From Neiella litorisoli (lineage in GTDB: Bacteria > Pseudomonadota > Gammaproteobacteria > Enterobacterales > Neiellaceae), in assembly GCF_014773395.1 (NCBI RefSeq), contig NZ_JACXAF010000013.1, positions 1 through 64,000 of the forward strand: a DNA stretch of 64,000 bases, read 5' to 3'. The translations under genes were made by a program, and so were the position numbers. A model generated the notes under the pieces. It saw only the letters and a program-made list of their open reading frames with translations. It was not told the origin of the DNA and searched no databases. The number at the start of each line of letters is the position of its first letter. The stretch's first letter is position 1. Below, piece by piece: positions 39,830-48,467 of this stretch.

Positions 39830-40714
39830 ATGATGAAAACTCGATCGGATGATCTTCAGTTATTGATTAGTGTGGTCGACTGCGGTGGCTTTTCTGCCGC
39901 GGCTGAGCAGTTAGGTGTGCAGGTTGCCAAAGTTTCTCGGGCGGTTGCTCGCATTGAGAGTCAGCTCAACATCACCCTGTTAAATCGCACCACCCGCCGC
40001 CTAGAACTGACCGAAGAGGGGGCAACGTTTGTCGACTCAATTCGCCAAGGGTTATCGACGCTAGCTTTGGCTGAAGAACAGTTGCAAAGTCACAGCCAAC
40101 AACCATCAGGGCGGATTCGACTCGATGCGGCTAGCCCTTTCGCATTGCATCAAATCGTGCCATTAATCGGCGATTTTCGGCGCCTGTATCCGGCAATCGA
40201 GCTGGAGTTAACTGCCAATGAGGGCATTATCGATTTATTGCGCCATCAGGTCGATGTTGCGATTCGGATTGGTCGGCTGCAAGATTCAAATCTCCATGCT
40301 CGGTTACTTGGCCGCAGCCCTTTATTGCTGGTGGCATCGCCCAGCTACCTCGCTGAACATGGTACGCCGCAATCGGCCGCGGCATTACAACATCATCAAC
40401 TGTTGGGATTTGTTGGCAGCAACAACCTGAATCGCTGGCCTCTGCAACCGGCGTTGGCTATTCAACCGCATTTGTCCGCGTCGAACGGCGAAGTGGTGCG
40501 GCAGTTGGCCTTGGCGGGCCATGGCATCGCTTGCTTATCTCGTTTTATGGTGGCGCCAGATATTGCTGAAGGGCGGCTGCGGTCGGTGTTGTCATCGCAG
40601 CTTGTTGCCGGTAGTGAGCGCGAGCTGGTTCATGCCGTGTATTACCGCAGCAGCGGTCTAGCGCCGCGGGTGTCGGTGCTACTCGATTATTTGCAGCAGC
40701 ACCTTAAGTTGTAA
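39830..40714 (+). CDS. LysR family transcriptional regulator, divergent from the OYE gene
   Basis: A 294-residue LysR-type regulator. The N-terminal winged HTH has GFSAAAEQLGVQVAKVSRAVARIESQL, LLNRTTRRLELTEEG. The C-terminal effector domain follows (GRIRLDAASPFALHQIVPLIGDF, VDVAIRIGRLQDSNL). The pattern DLQLLISVVDCGGFSAAA is typical of the CrgA/YafC-like branch. Two adjacent ATGs (39830, 39833) are possible starts. Divergent layout predicts control of the double OYE gene, perhaps in response to electrophiles. Confidence 0.92.
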   Translation: MMKTRSDDLQLLISVVDCGGFSAAAEQLGVQVAKVSRAVARIESQLNITLLNRTTRRLELTEEGATFVDSIRQGLSTLALAEEQLQSHSQQPSGRIRLDAASPFALHQIVPLIGDFRRLYPAIELELTANEGIIDLLRHQVDVAIRIGRLQDSNLHARLLGRSPLLLVASPSYLAEHGTPQSAAALQHHQLLGFVGSNNLNRWPLQPALAIQPHLSASNGEVVRQLALAGHGIACLSRFMVAPDIAEGRLRSVLSSQLVAGSERELVHAVYYRSSGLAPRVSVLLDYLQQHLKL

Positions 40715-40745
40715 TTCCAATCCTTTTCGGCATGGATTGCTATCA

Positions 40746-42146
40746 CTATTGATAGTACTCGCCGTGCCACAGTTTTTTGGCTTGATAACTGGCCAGTCGT
40801 TGGTTCATCACCGGAATCGACCAGCCATAATCGTCGGCTTGTTCAATCGCTTCTTGTTGATAGTCAACGGCTTCTTCAAAGTCGCCAATGGCGGCAAAGG
40901 ACGCAGCCTGGGTTTCCAAAACTCGGACTTCATCGAAGTAGTTTTCTGAATTTTGCTCAAGGCTAAGCAAAGCTTGCTGGCCATTTCGAATGGCTGCGTC
41001 TGGGTGAGTCGACAGTAACCATGCGAGGTTGACCGACGATAGATAATGACCGCCGGCGGAGGCATCGCTTAGCAACTGCACCGCTTGTTTAATGTCGGCG
41101 TCTGGTTTTTTCAGTAATTGCTTGGCTAGTTCGCCTTGAGCAGGGGCATAACCGGCAATGGCAGATGCGCGAAGCCAAGCTAAACCGCCTTCCACGTCCA
41201 CTTCACAACCTTTGCCCTGAATCATGCTGCGGCCTAACTCATAGCGTGATATTGGGTGTCCACCGGCGGCCGCTTGGTGATACCACTTGTTGGCATCTTT
41301 GAAATTCGTCAGTTCAATGCCCATGGATTTGAGCTGGGTGCGCCAATAGATAATGGTTTCGGCCAGTTGGTGTTGTGCTTTGATATCGCCGGCATTGGCG
41401 CGTTGCTCCACTTCATCGATCAACGCTTTGAGTTTGGCTTCTCGGACCTTGGTATCTTTAAGCTGATACTCCAGTTTTACCTGATGCCCCTCAAGCTGGA
41501 GGCCAGTTTGTTGACTGGGTTGTTGACGCCAGCGCGGCAAAATTTTCAGCGACGGCGCAATGAAATGTTTGCTGGTTGCTCCGAGTACTTCAACGTCGCG
41601 AATGTAGCCTTGTGCAGAGACGTTATATTGCAATTTGACGGTACCGCTGAGGCCAGCGCGGGCGGCATTGACTGGGAACTTAGGCTCCGCTCGTTCGACC
41701 CAGCCTGCCGGCTTGAATTGGCAATTCCGATCGAGCAAGGGGATTGGCGAGAATTTTTCCTGTACCGACGCTTTGCCGTATTGGCTCATTAGTGACGCCG
41801 TTTCAGCGGCAAGTGCAGAAGGTTCAATGTCAATGTTGTGTTGGGCTAATTGGGCCTTGATTTGAGTCACCGAGTCGGCGACGCCCAAACCGGGGTCGTT
41901 TTGATCGGCAACCTGCATCCAAGCTATGGCGCGGGTGTAGTCGGTGGGCACGCCTTCACCATAAAGGTACATCACGCCCAAGCGATATTGGCTGTAAGCA
42001 TCGCCAATGGTGGCGAGGTTTTGGTAAAGCTGAAATGCTTTGTCGAACTCTTGGTCTTGGTAGTGTTGATCGGCGGTTTTAAAGCTCGATGAAAAAGCTG
42101 AAAAACAGCTGAGTGCCAAGAGCAGCACTAGTCCTTTTGCTGACAT
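40746..42146 (-). CDS. Sel1-repeat protein with internal TonB C-terminal domain
   Basis: A 466-residue exported protein with a signal peptide (MSAKGLVLLLALSCFSAFSSS). Sel1-like repeats lie on both sides: an N-terminal one (YQNLATIGDAYSQYRLGVMYLYGEGV) and several in the C-terminal half (GHPISRYELGRSMIQGKGCEVDVEGGLAWLRASA). At about residues 155-235 sits a TonB_C-like segment (RAEPKFPVNAARAGLSGTVKLQYNVSAQGYIRDVEVLG). Free-standing domains of this kind can bind peptidoglycan or outer-membrane partners. The function is unknown. Its C-terminus has a TPR-like helix pair (AAIGDFEEAVDYQQEAIEQA). Confidence 0.82.
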   Translation of the reverse strand: MSAKGLVLLLALSCFSAFSSSFKTADQHYQDQEFDKAFQLYQNLATIGDAYSQYRLGVMYLYGEGVPTDYTRAIAWMQVADQNDPGLGVADSVTQIKAQLAQHNIDIEPSALAAETASLMSQYGKASVQEKFSPIPLLDRNCQFKPAGWVERAEPKFPVNAARAGLSGTVKLQYNVSAQGYIRDVEVLGATSKHFIAPSLKILPRWRQQPSQQTGLQLEGHQVKLEYQLKDTKVREAKLKALIDEVEQRANAGDIKAQHQLAETIIYWRTQLKSMGIELTNFKDANKWYHQAAAGGHPISRYELGRSMIQGKGCEVDVEGGLAWLRASAIAGYAPAQGELAKQLLKKPDADIKQAVQLLSDASAGGHYLSSVNLAWLLSTHPDAAIRNGQQALLSLEQNSENYFDEVRVLETQAASFAAIGDFEEAVDYQQEAIEQADDYGWSIPVMNQRLASYQAKKLWHGEYYQ

Positions 42147-42215
42147 GATTAACGTCCTGTGAATCGTTGTTGTTTAAGTCGCTATTGTCTACATCGTGGT
42201 TGATCTGAACCGAAT

Positions 42216-43316
42216 TTAGCGAACTAGATTCGCCGGTACTGGCGGCTCAGAGACTTTCACGGCAATGGTGATTAACTGACCCTGACGAAGAATCGTCAGT
42301 TCGACCTGCTCGCCAGGATTAGTTTCGGCAATCGAGTCCATCGCGACATTGACTTCGCTTATGTCTTTGCCATTGATCTTGAGAATAATGTCATTGGCGA
42401 TGATGCCGGCACTCGCGGCAGGTCCAGATGGTTCCATTGAGGTAACGATGACACCACTGCGGTCGGCAAGTCTTAGCTGCTGCGCCATGGTCGGACTGAT
42501 CGATTCGCCGGTGATCCCCAGATAACCCCGAATCACCCGACCATGTTTAATAATGCTTTCGAGTACTTTGCGGGCCAACCCATAGGGCACAGCAAAGCTG
42601 ATGCCGTAAATATCGATTTCTTGGCCAGCCTGGAAAGCGGCGGTGTTAATGCCAACTAGTACGCCATCACTATTGACCAGTGCGCCGCCTGAATTGCCGC
42701 GGTTGATCGCTGCATCGGTTTGTAAGAATTCTTGATAGTTGGTGGCAGCCATACCGCTGCGGCCCGCCGCGCTGATAATCCCCTGAGTAATGGTCTGACC
42801 GAGGTTGTAGGGATTGCCAATCGCCAGCACCAGTTCGCCAACTTCGGGAGTGTAATCGGCCAATTGCGGAATTACCGGCAGGTCGTCATCTTCGATGTGC
42901 AATACGGCCAGATCAGTGAAAATATCCTGACCAATCAATTTGGCGGTGTAAATGCGGCCATCTTGCAGTGCCACCAGAATCTGATCGGCATTTTCCACCA
43001 CATGAGAGTTGGTCAGAATGTGACCCTTCTCGGTCATGATGACGCCAGAGCCGAGACCTTTGGTGCGCAGCTCTGCTTTATTGCTCCACAAACCGCCAGC
43101 GCGCTGCAAGCTTCTTGAATAGACATTAACCACAGCTGGCGATGCTTTTCGCACCGCATCGGTCAGTGACAGTGGCCCATTATCAGGGGAAACCGTGGGA
43201 AGCCATGAGTCCAACAGCGTATTGCTGCCCCGCAGACCTGGGAACAGAATAAGCAACAACGCCGCCAGTAGCAGGCCCGCTAGTGAAGCTTTAAAAACAT
43301 AGGTAAGAAAGCGCAC
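42216..43316 (-). CDS. degS: Site-1 anti-sigma-E protease DegS
   Basis: A 366-residue inner-membrane-anchored trypsin-like protease. An N-terminal anchor (YVFKASLAGLLLAALLLILF) is followed by the catalytic triad: His in ILTNSHVVEN, Asp in FTDLAVLHIE, Ser in NRGNSGGALVN. One C-terminal PDZ domain follows. DegS senses misfolded porins and cleaves RseA to release sigma-E. One PDZ domain plus an anchor separates it from DegQ. Downstream of degQ on the same strand, with a terminator between. Confidence 0.96.
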   Translation of the reverse strand: MRFLTYVFKASLAGLLLAALLLILFPGLRGSNTLLDSWLPTVSPDNGPLSLTDAVRKASPAVVNVYSRSLQRAGGLWSNKAELRTKGLGSGVIMTEKGHILTNSHVVENADQILVALQDGRIYTAKLIGQDIFTDLAVLHIEDDDLPVIPQLADYTPEVGELVLAIGNPYNLGQTITQGIISAAGRSGMAATNYQEFLQTDAAINRGNSGGALVNSDGVLVGINTAAFQAGQEIDIYGISFAVPYGLARKVLESIIKHGRVIRGYLGITGESISPTMAQQLRLADRSGVIVTSMEPSGPAASAGIIANDIILKINGKDISEVNVAMDSIAETNPGEQVELTILRQGQLITIAVKVSEPPVPANLVR

Positions 43317-43370
43317 GGAATTCGGTTAACAGCAGGTTAATGATTGATAGCCGGAGAATAACAGCTAACA

Positions 43371-43404
43371 AAAAAATGGGCGAGCTATGTGCTCACCCAT
43401 TTTT
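43371..43404 (-). terminator. Rho-independent terminator after degQ
   Basis: A stem of about 9 bp (AATGGGCGAGC/GCTCACCCATT, one mismatch) around TATGT, with a T-run on the minus strand past the stem. It separates degQ from degS; the A-run on the other side may make it act both ways. Confidence 0.85.
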
Positions 43405-43420
43405 GTCATTACCGCTTCAA

Positions 43421-44764
43421 TTAGCGCATAAACAAGTAGATTTGAGTACCATCTCGCACTAAATTCAGCGCGATAGTGCCTTTGGCATCGTCCAGAATAT
43501 CTTGTAAATCACTAATGGTTTTAACCCGCTGCTTGTTGACACCGATAATCACATCATCCTTTTTCAGGCCGACGCGAGCCGCCGGAGAACCGGGCTCTAG
43601 TTCAACAATGCTGATGCCGCCTTTGTATTCCTTGGTGGTTTCGAGTTTGGCGCCAAGCAGTCGCTTATCGATATCTTGCGCGCTGGCGGTTTGCTCATCT
43701 GAGCCACCTAGGGTAACGGTTACGGTTTTCTTCTTGCCATCGCGCAGCAGGCCTAATTTCACTTTAGAGCCAGCGCCCATGGTGCCAATTTGCGCCCGCA
43801 GCTGACCAAACGAATTCACTGGCTTGCCGTTAATTTCAGTGATCACATCACCGGCTTCAATGCCGGCATCGGCAGCGGCGGTATCGGCGAACACCTGATT
43901 GACGAAGGCTCCTTTTTGAATATCCAGATCCATTGCTTTGGCCACGTCAGAGTTGAGGTCGCGACCGGTAATGCCGAGGACGCCACGCTGTACTTTGCCG
44001 TGCTCGATCAGTTGGTCAACAATGTTGTTGGCCATGTTGATTGGAATCGCAAAACCAATGCCGACATTGCCGCCGTTGGGACCATAAATCGCCGTGTTAA
44101 TGCCGATTAGGTGGCCATTGAGATTGACCAAGGCGCCGCCGGAGTTACCACTGTTGATGGCAGCATCGGTTTGAATAAAGTTCTCGTAGTTTTCGATATT
44201 CAGACTAGAGCGCGCCAATGCACCAATAATACCGGAGGTGACGGTTTGACCGAGACCAAATGGGTTACCAATGGCAACCGCAAAGTCGCCGACGCGAAGC
44301 TCATCAGAGTTACCCAGCTTAATCGCAACCAAATCATCGGCCTCGATTTGCAGTAAGGCAACGTCTGTGCCCTCATCTGAGCCTATCTTGGTTGCATCAA
44401 AGCTACGGCCATCGGTCAAGGTGACGGTGATTTCATCCGCGTTGTTAATGACGTGATGATTGGTGATGACATAGCCTTTATCGGCATCAATGATGACGCC
44501 TGAGCCAAGTCCTTTGAAAGGGCGCTCTCTGACTGACTCCGAAGGGGCGCCGAAGTGGCGAAATATCTCGGGAATGCGCTGACGCTGGGTATGGGTCCCT
44601 GCCACCGAGATATTGACCACCGCAGGAGTCACTTTTTCCAACATCGGAGCAAGTGAAGGCAGTGGCTTGCCATCGACGCTCGATGGCAAAGCTGCAACTG
44701 CTGAAATCGGCGCTGTTAGTGTTACGCCAACAATTAATGCACTGAAAATATGGCGAAATTTCAT
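43421..44764 (-). CDS. degQ: Periplasmic serine endoprotease DegQ/DegP family
   Basis: A 447-residue exported HtrA protease. A signal peptide (FSALIVGVTLTAPISAVAA) is followed by the triad His in VITNHHVINN, Asp in GTDVALLQIE, Ser in NSGNSGGALVN. Two PDZ domains (about 255-345 and 360-445) follow. Position next to degS is that of degQ in enterobacteria. It degrades or refolds misfolded periplasmic proteins. Confidence 0.95.
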   Translation of the reverse strand: MKFRHIFSALIVGVTLTAPISAVAALPSSVDGKPLPSLAPMLEKVTPAVVNISVAGTHTQRQRIPEIFRHFGAPSESVRERPFKGLGSGVIIDADKGYVITNHHVINNADEITVTLTDGRSFDATKIGSDEGTDVALLQIEADDLVAIKLGNSDELRVGDFAVAIGNPFGLGQTVTSGIIGALARSSLNIENYENFIQTDAAINSGNSGGALVNLNGHLIGINTAIYGPNGGNVGIGFAIPINMANNIVDQLIEHGKVQRGVLGITGRDLNSDVAKAMDLDIQKGAFVNQVFADTAAADAGIEAGDVITEINGKPVNSFGQLRAQIGTMGAGSKVKLGLLRDGKKKTVTVTLGGSDEQTASAQDIDKRLLGAKLETTKEYKGGISIVELEPGSPAARVGLKKDDVIIGVNKQRVKTISDLQDILDDAKGTIALNLVRDGTQIYLFMR

Positions 44765-44842
44765 AGCCAGAAAATCCTCTACTTCTGTTTTATCCGTTAA
44801 GCCAATAGACGTTTACATTAAGGTTAAGTTCAGCAAATTTGT

Positions 44843-45214
44843 TTATTGAGATGTTTCTTTTTGTTTCAAAAGCCCGTGACTGGTATTGGCGTAATCGCGT
44901 GGTGGTAACTCACCAGCACTTTTAACACGGACCGGCTGCTCGCTTTCTTCAACCTCGTCGTCTGTTAGCAACTGACGCGTTTTTAGTAATTGCTCGGTCA
45001 ATTGCTCGTAATTCTCTTGTGCGGCGTGCATCAAGTCTGAAGTCGATTGCAGGTGCTCGGTGACTTCTGACTTGTAACGCTCAAATTCGGCTTTGGTATT
45101 GTGCAGTTCAATGTCGAGTGTGGACGTTTCTGCTGACTTGTGAGCCCAAAAGCGACCAATGAAAAAACCGACGATAAGGCCAGCAAATACGCATACAAAT
45201 GGGATCCAACTCAT
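44843..45214 (-). CDS. zapG: Z-ring-associated protein ZapG (YhcB, DUF1043)
   Basis: A 123-residue bitopic protein: an N-terminal transmembrane helix (VCVFAGLIVGFFIGRFW), then a long coiled coil (TLDIELHNTKAEFERYKSEV). ATG 45214 lies just after AAGGAGAG, so the longer frame upstream is rejected. YhcB/ZapG links cell division and envelope synthesis. Divergent from zapE. Confidence 0.93.
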   Translation of the reverse strand: MSWIPFVCVFAGLIVGFFIGRFWAHKSAETSTLDIELHNTKAEFERYKSEVTEHLQSTSDLMHAAQENYEQLTEQLLKTRQLLTDDEVEESEQPVRVKSAGELPPRDYANTSHGLLKQKETSQ

Positions 45215-45250
45215 TCGACTCTCCTTTTGAGGGAACAACAATCTTCACGT

Positions 45251-45270
45251 GGAGCTGGCATGCCAGCTCC
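45251..45270. repeat. Perfect 20-bp palindrome in the zapG-zapE intergenic region
   Basis: GGAGCTGGCATGCCAGCTCC is self-complementary throughout. It lies 36 bases before the zapG start and 150 before zapE. It could be a protein-binding site or a remnant of a REP-like element. Confidence 0.55.
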
Positions 45271-45357
45271 TCAATTAATGGGTACGGCGCAAGAGTAAAT
45301 CAAGCTCATTAAAATAAAAGCTGAACGCGCATCGCGAAATTAGACGTTTAGCTGACC

Positions 45358-45386
45358 ATACCAAAATGCCGCAGGATTGGTATAAG
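45358..45386 (+). promoter_or_regulatory. zapE: zapE promoter with overlapping inverted repeat
   Basis: An extended -10, TGGTATAAG (45378-45386), lies about 35 bases before the zapE start. The arms ATACCAA (45358-45364) and TTGGTAT (45377-45383) form an inverted repeat across it, so a repressor could cover the promoter. No clear -35. Confidence 0.45.
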
Positions 45387-45420
45387 ATGCGGGCCATTGT
45401 AACAACGAGGATGTTCCATA

Positions 45421-46512
45421 GTGGCCCGTTCACCTTTGCAACAATATCAATATGATTTGACTCATCGGGGTTTCAGTCAAGATCCGGCGCAAGCGAATGC
45501 GGTCAACGAATTGGAGTCCTTGTTCCAGCGGCTCATCAAGCCTAGCCCGAAGTCCAGCTTCTGGCAGCGTTTGCTGCAAAAAAAATCTACTGAGAGTACT
45601 TGCGGGCTGTACTTCTGGGGCGGAGTCGGGCGCGGCAAAACTTACTTAGTGGATACCTTTTTCGAGTCCTTGCCGTTCGAAAACAAGCTGCGACTGCATT
45701 TTCATCGGTTGATGCAGCAAGTTCACACCGAACTGAAAGCTGCCGCGGGGCAGGCTAATCCAATGGAATTGGTGGCAGCGAGCTTTGCCCAGCGGGCGCG
45801 GGTGATTTGCGTCGATGAGTTTTTTGTCTCCGATATTACCGATGCGATGCTGATGGCCGAGTTGCTCAAAGGCCTGTTTGATCGCGGCGTGGTGTTGATT
45901 GCGACTTCGAATATTGTACCCAATGAGCTGTATCGTAACGGCTTGCAGCGCAGCAGATTTCTGCCGGCGATTGCGTTGCTGGAGCAGCATTGCAAAGTGG
46001 TGAATGTTGATGCTGGCATTGACTATCGCCTGCGTTTATTGACTGCAGCGCCATGCAGTTACATTCCCAACGATCCCGCAGCAGACCAAGCCTTGACTGA
46101 GCGATTCCATCAATTGGCGCCTGAACCGGGTCGAGAGGGCGGCACCATCGATATTTTGGGCCGCGCCATTAAGGTTCGCTGGCATGCTGATGATGTGTTG
46201 ATGATTGATTTCGCTTCGCTTTGCCAAACCGCCAGAAGTCAGCTCGATTACATCGAAGTGGCCACTTACTATCATACGGTTCTGCTAACGAACATCATCG
46301 CGATGAATGACAGTCAAAATGATGCTGCGCGTCGATTCATTTCGTTGATTGATGAATTGTATGACCGCCGAGTGAAGTTATTGCTTTCCGCCGAGCAGCC
46401 GTTGGAAAACTTGTATTCAGGTCGCGGTTTGGAGTTTGAATACAAACGCTGCCTGTCTCGTTTGCAGGAAATGCAGAGTGAGGAATATTTGGCGCTACCT
46501 CATCGGCCTTGA
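45421..46512 (+). CDS. zapE: Cell division ATPase ZapE (AFG1-like)
   Basis: A 363-residue P-loop ATPase with Walker A FWGGVGRGKTYLVD and Walker B VICVDEFFVSDITDA, typical AFG1/ZapE, and a conserved C-terminal SRLQEMQSEEYL. It destabilises FtsZ polymers during constriction. The start is GTG 45421 (VARSPLQQYQYDL); no upstream ATG in frame. The repeat array begins soon after the stop. Confidence 0.96.
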   Translation: MARSPLQQYQYDLTHRGFSQDPAQANAVNELESLFQRLIKPSPKSSFWQRLLQKKSTESTCGLYFWGGVGRGKTYLVDTFFESLPFENKLRLHFHRLMQQVHTELKAAAGQANPMELVAASFAQRARVICVDEFFVSDITDAMLMAELLKGLFDRGVVLIATSNIVPNELYRNGLQRSRFLPAIALLEQHCKVVNVDAGIDYRLRLLTAAPCSYIPNDPAADQALTERFHQLAPEPGREGGTIDILGRAIKVRWHADDVLMIDFASLCQTARSQLDYIEVATYYHTVLLTNIIAMNDSQNDAARRFISLIDELYDRRVKLLLSAEQPLENLYSGRGLEFEYKRCLSRLQEMQSEEYLALPHRP

Positions 46513-46535
46513 GTACGTGCGAATATTGTCGTTAA

Positions 46536-46622
46536 ACTCAGTAAATACTCAAGACGCCGTAAAATCGTCCTTGATGGCTCAGCTGCCGCATCCCTGCGGC
46601 AGATGCTTTCAATTCACTGAGT
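46536..46622 (-). repeat. Stem-loop repeat R3a (dispersed family, minus orientation)
   Basis: Arms ACTCAGT (46536-46542) and ACTGAGT (46616-46622) flank a core almost identical to the reverse complement of R2b (GACGCCGTAAAATC, then TCCTTGATGGCTC). An inner hairpin CTGCCGC/GCGGCAG lies at about 46582-46601. Confidence 0.75.
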
Positions 46623-46642
46623 CCAACGCCAATGATGCCTTT

Positions 46643-47216
46643 AGAGGCAGCGAATAACTCGCTGAGATGCTTCAGGCGGCATGGATGCCGCATGTAGAGC
46701 GCTCCACGGAAGGACTTGAGCGTCATCGAAGCGAGTTGTTCGTTGCCGAATCAATCGCCGCCGCTCAGTTTTTACGACTATCCGCTTGACTGGCAAAGAG
46801 GTAGCGAATGACTCGCTGAGGTGCTTCAGGCGGCATGGATGCCGCATGTAGAGCGCTCCACGGATGGACTTGAGCGTCACCGAAGCGAGTTGTTCGTTGC
46901 CGAATCAATCGCCGCCGCTCAGTTTTTACGACTATCCGCTTGACTGGCAAAGAGGCAGCGAATGACTCACAGAGGTGCTTCAGGCGGCATGGATGCCGCA
47001 TGTAGAGCGCTCCACGGACGGATTTGAGCGTCACCGATGGGAGTTGTTCGTTGCCGAATCAATCGCCGCCGCTCGGTGATTACGTCTATCCGTTTGACTG
47101 GCAAAGAGGCAGCGAATGACTCACTGAGGTGCTTCAGGCGGCATGGATGCCGCATGTAGAGCGCTCCATGGATCGACTTGAGCGTCACCGACGGGAGTTA
47201 TTCGTTGCCGAATCAA
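46643..47216 (+). repeat. Tandem array of four stem-loop repeats, 154-bp period
   Basis: The hairpin GCGGCAT-GG-ATGCCGC recurs with its leading GGCGGC at 46675, 46829, 46983 and 47137, an exact 154-base spacing. Each unit has GAGGCAGCGAATGACTC near the left and GAGTTGTTCGTTGCC on the right, an imperfect inverted repeat. The core GTAGAGCGCTCCACGGA matches 286-387. Three spacers contain CGCCGCTCAGTTTTTACGAC-type sequence. Units differ by scattered substitutions. The three similar short minus-strand frames are repeat-derived, not genes. The array fills most of the gap between zapE and the rplM promoter. Confidence 0.92.
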
Positions 47217-47257
47217 CACACCATAAACAGCGCACAAAAAATAATCATAATTAGCGC

Positions 47258-47286
47258 GTGATCTCGGTTACACCTTTCTGTATAAT
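47258..47286 (+). promoter_or_regulatory. rplM: Probable sigma-70 promoter of rplM-rpsI
   Basis: A consensus -10 TATAAT lies at 47281-47286, about 130 bases before rplM. The -35 position (47258-47263, GTGATC) is poor. The strong -10 and position before a ribosomal operon support the call. Confidence 0.55.
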
Positions 47287-47289
47287 CCG

Positions 47290-47413
47290 CCAGCCCTTAT
47301 TTGCATGCTCCCACTTTTACCATTTTGCGGACAATGCGCTCGAAGGGGCGAAAAACCGCATCGGGGCTTCCTTGGAAGCTAGGTATGTAACTGATTTTAT
47401 TGGGTTAAGATAA
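47290..47413 (+). other. 5' leader of rplM-rpsI
   Basis: About 120 bases of untranslated leader with possible small hairpins (GCGCTCGAAGGGGCG region at 47337-47353; GGCTTCCTTGGAAGC at 47367-47381). Such a leader may allow autoregulation by L13, but I cannot show this from one sequence. Confidence 0.35.
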
Positions 47414-47842
47414 ATGACAACTTTTACTGCTAAGCCAGAATCTGTCAAACGCGACTGGTATGTCGTGGATGCGGAAGGCAAAACTCTGGGCCGTTTGGCA
47501 ACTGAGATTGCTTTGCGCCTGCGCGGCAAGCACAAGCCTGAATACACTCCACACGTTGATACTGGTGATTACATCGTTGTTATCAACTGTGAAAAAGTAG
47601 CTGTTACCGGCCGTAAAGCCGAAAACAAGATGTACTACCGTCACACCGGTTTCCCTGGTGGTATTCGTGAAATCAACTTCGAGAAGCTGATTGCACGTAA
47701 GCCAGAAATGGTAATCGAGAAAGCTGTGAAAGGTATGTTGCCAAAAGGCCCTCTGGGCCGCGCAATGTTCCGCAAGCTGAAAGTGTACGCGGGTGCTGAG
47801 CATCAACACGCTGCTCAACAACCTAAAGTACTGGACATCTAA
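47414..47842 (+). CDS. rplM: 50S ribosomal protein L13
   Basis: A 142-residue protein with the uL13 pattern [19 protein letters not shown] and [21 protein letters not shown]. Followed 17 bases later by rpsI in the universal L13-S9 order. Confidence 0.99.
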   Translation: MTTFTAKPESVKRDWYVVDAEGKTLGRLATEIALRLRGKHKPEYTPHVDTGDYIVVINCEKVAVTGRKAENKMYYRHTGFPGGIREINFEKLIARKPEMVIEKAVKGMLPKGPLGRAMFRKLKVYAGAEHQHAAQQPKVLDI

Positions 47843-47859
47843 GGTAGAGGAACAGGCAA

Positions 47860-48252
47860 ATGGCTGATAATCAATATTATGGTACTGGTCGTCGCAAGAG
47901 CTCTACTGCTCGCGTATTCGTTAAACCAGGTACTGGCAACATCACAGTAAACAAGCGTACTTTGGAAGAGTACTTCGGTCGTGAAACGGCTCGCATGGTT
48001 GTTAAGCAACCTCTTGAGTTGACTGAACTGACTGAAAAACTGGACCTGTACATCACCGTCGTTGGTGGTGGTATCAGCGGTCAAGCTGGTGCAATCCGTC
48101 ACGGTATCACTCGCGCTCTGATGGAGTACGATGAAACCTTGCGTCCTGCACTGCGCGCAGCTGGCTACGTGACTCGTGACGCTCGTCGCGTTGAACGTAA
48201 GAAAGTTGGTCTGCACAAAGCACGTAAGAAGCCACAATTCTCAAAACGTTAA
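47860..48252 (+). CDS. rpsI: 30S ribosomal protein S9
   Basis: A 130-residue uS9 with [34 protein letters not shown] and the C-terminal basic KKPQFSKR that contacts P-site tRNA. AGAGGAACAGGC precedes the ATG. A strong terminator follows. Confidence 0.99.
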   Translation: MADNQYYGTGRRKSSTARVFVKPGTGNITVNKRTLEEYFGRETARMVVKQPLELTELTEKLDLYITVVGGGISGQAGAIRHGITRALMEYDETLRPALRAAGYVTRDARRVERKKVGLHKARKKPQFSKR

Positions 48253-48273
48253 GTTTTGCTGCATTTTGGTTCG

Positions 48274-48304
48274 AAAAAACCCAGCAACTGCTGGGTTTTT
48301 TTTT
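48274..48304 (+). terminator. Rho-independent terminator of rplM-rpsI
   Basis: A 7-bp stem CCCAGCA/TGCTGGG (loop AC) flanked by six A and nine T. Confidence 0.93.
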
Positions 48305-48467
48305 GCCTTCTGTGGCAAGACCAGTTTGTGTTTCGCGCCCCGATTTTTTATCATTGGCGCGGTTTTATACATTAGTGTTGATCAAGGTCTGGTTTTACCC
48401 TGCCGTTATCTGATTCGACACTTCATAACAATAATTCAATTACGGAGCCCTGACGGGAGACCCTTGC

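Noticed and set aside
46513-46535. Terminator directly after zapE
   Set aside because: No stem with T-run; only the repeats follow.
46641-47188. Three near-identical short minus-strand frames beginning MTLKS(V/I)(R/H)GALYMRHPCRLKHL
   Set aside because: They lie entirely on the 154-bp repeats and owe their similarity to them; no ribosome-binding site or independent support. Not annotated as genes.
46643-47216. CRISPR array
   Set aside because: Units are 154 bp, the whole unit including spacers is similar, and there are no unique 30-40 bp spacers or cas genes.
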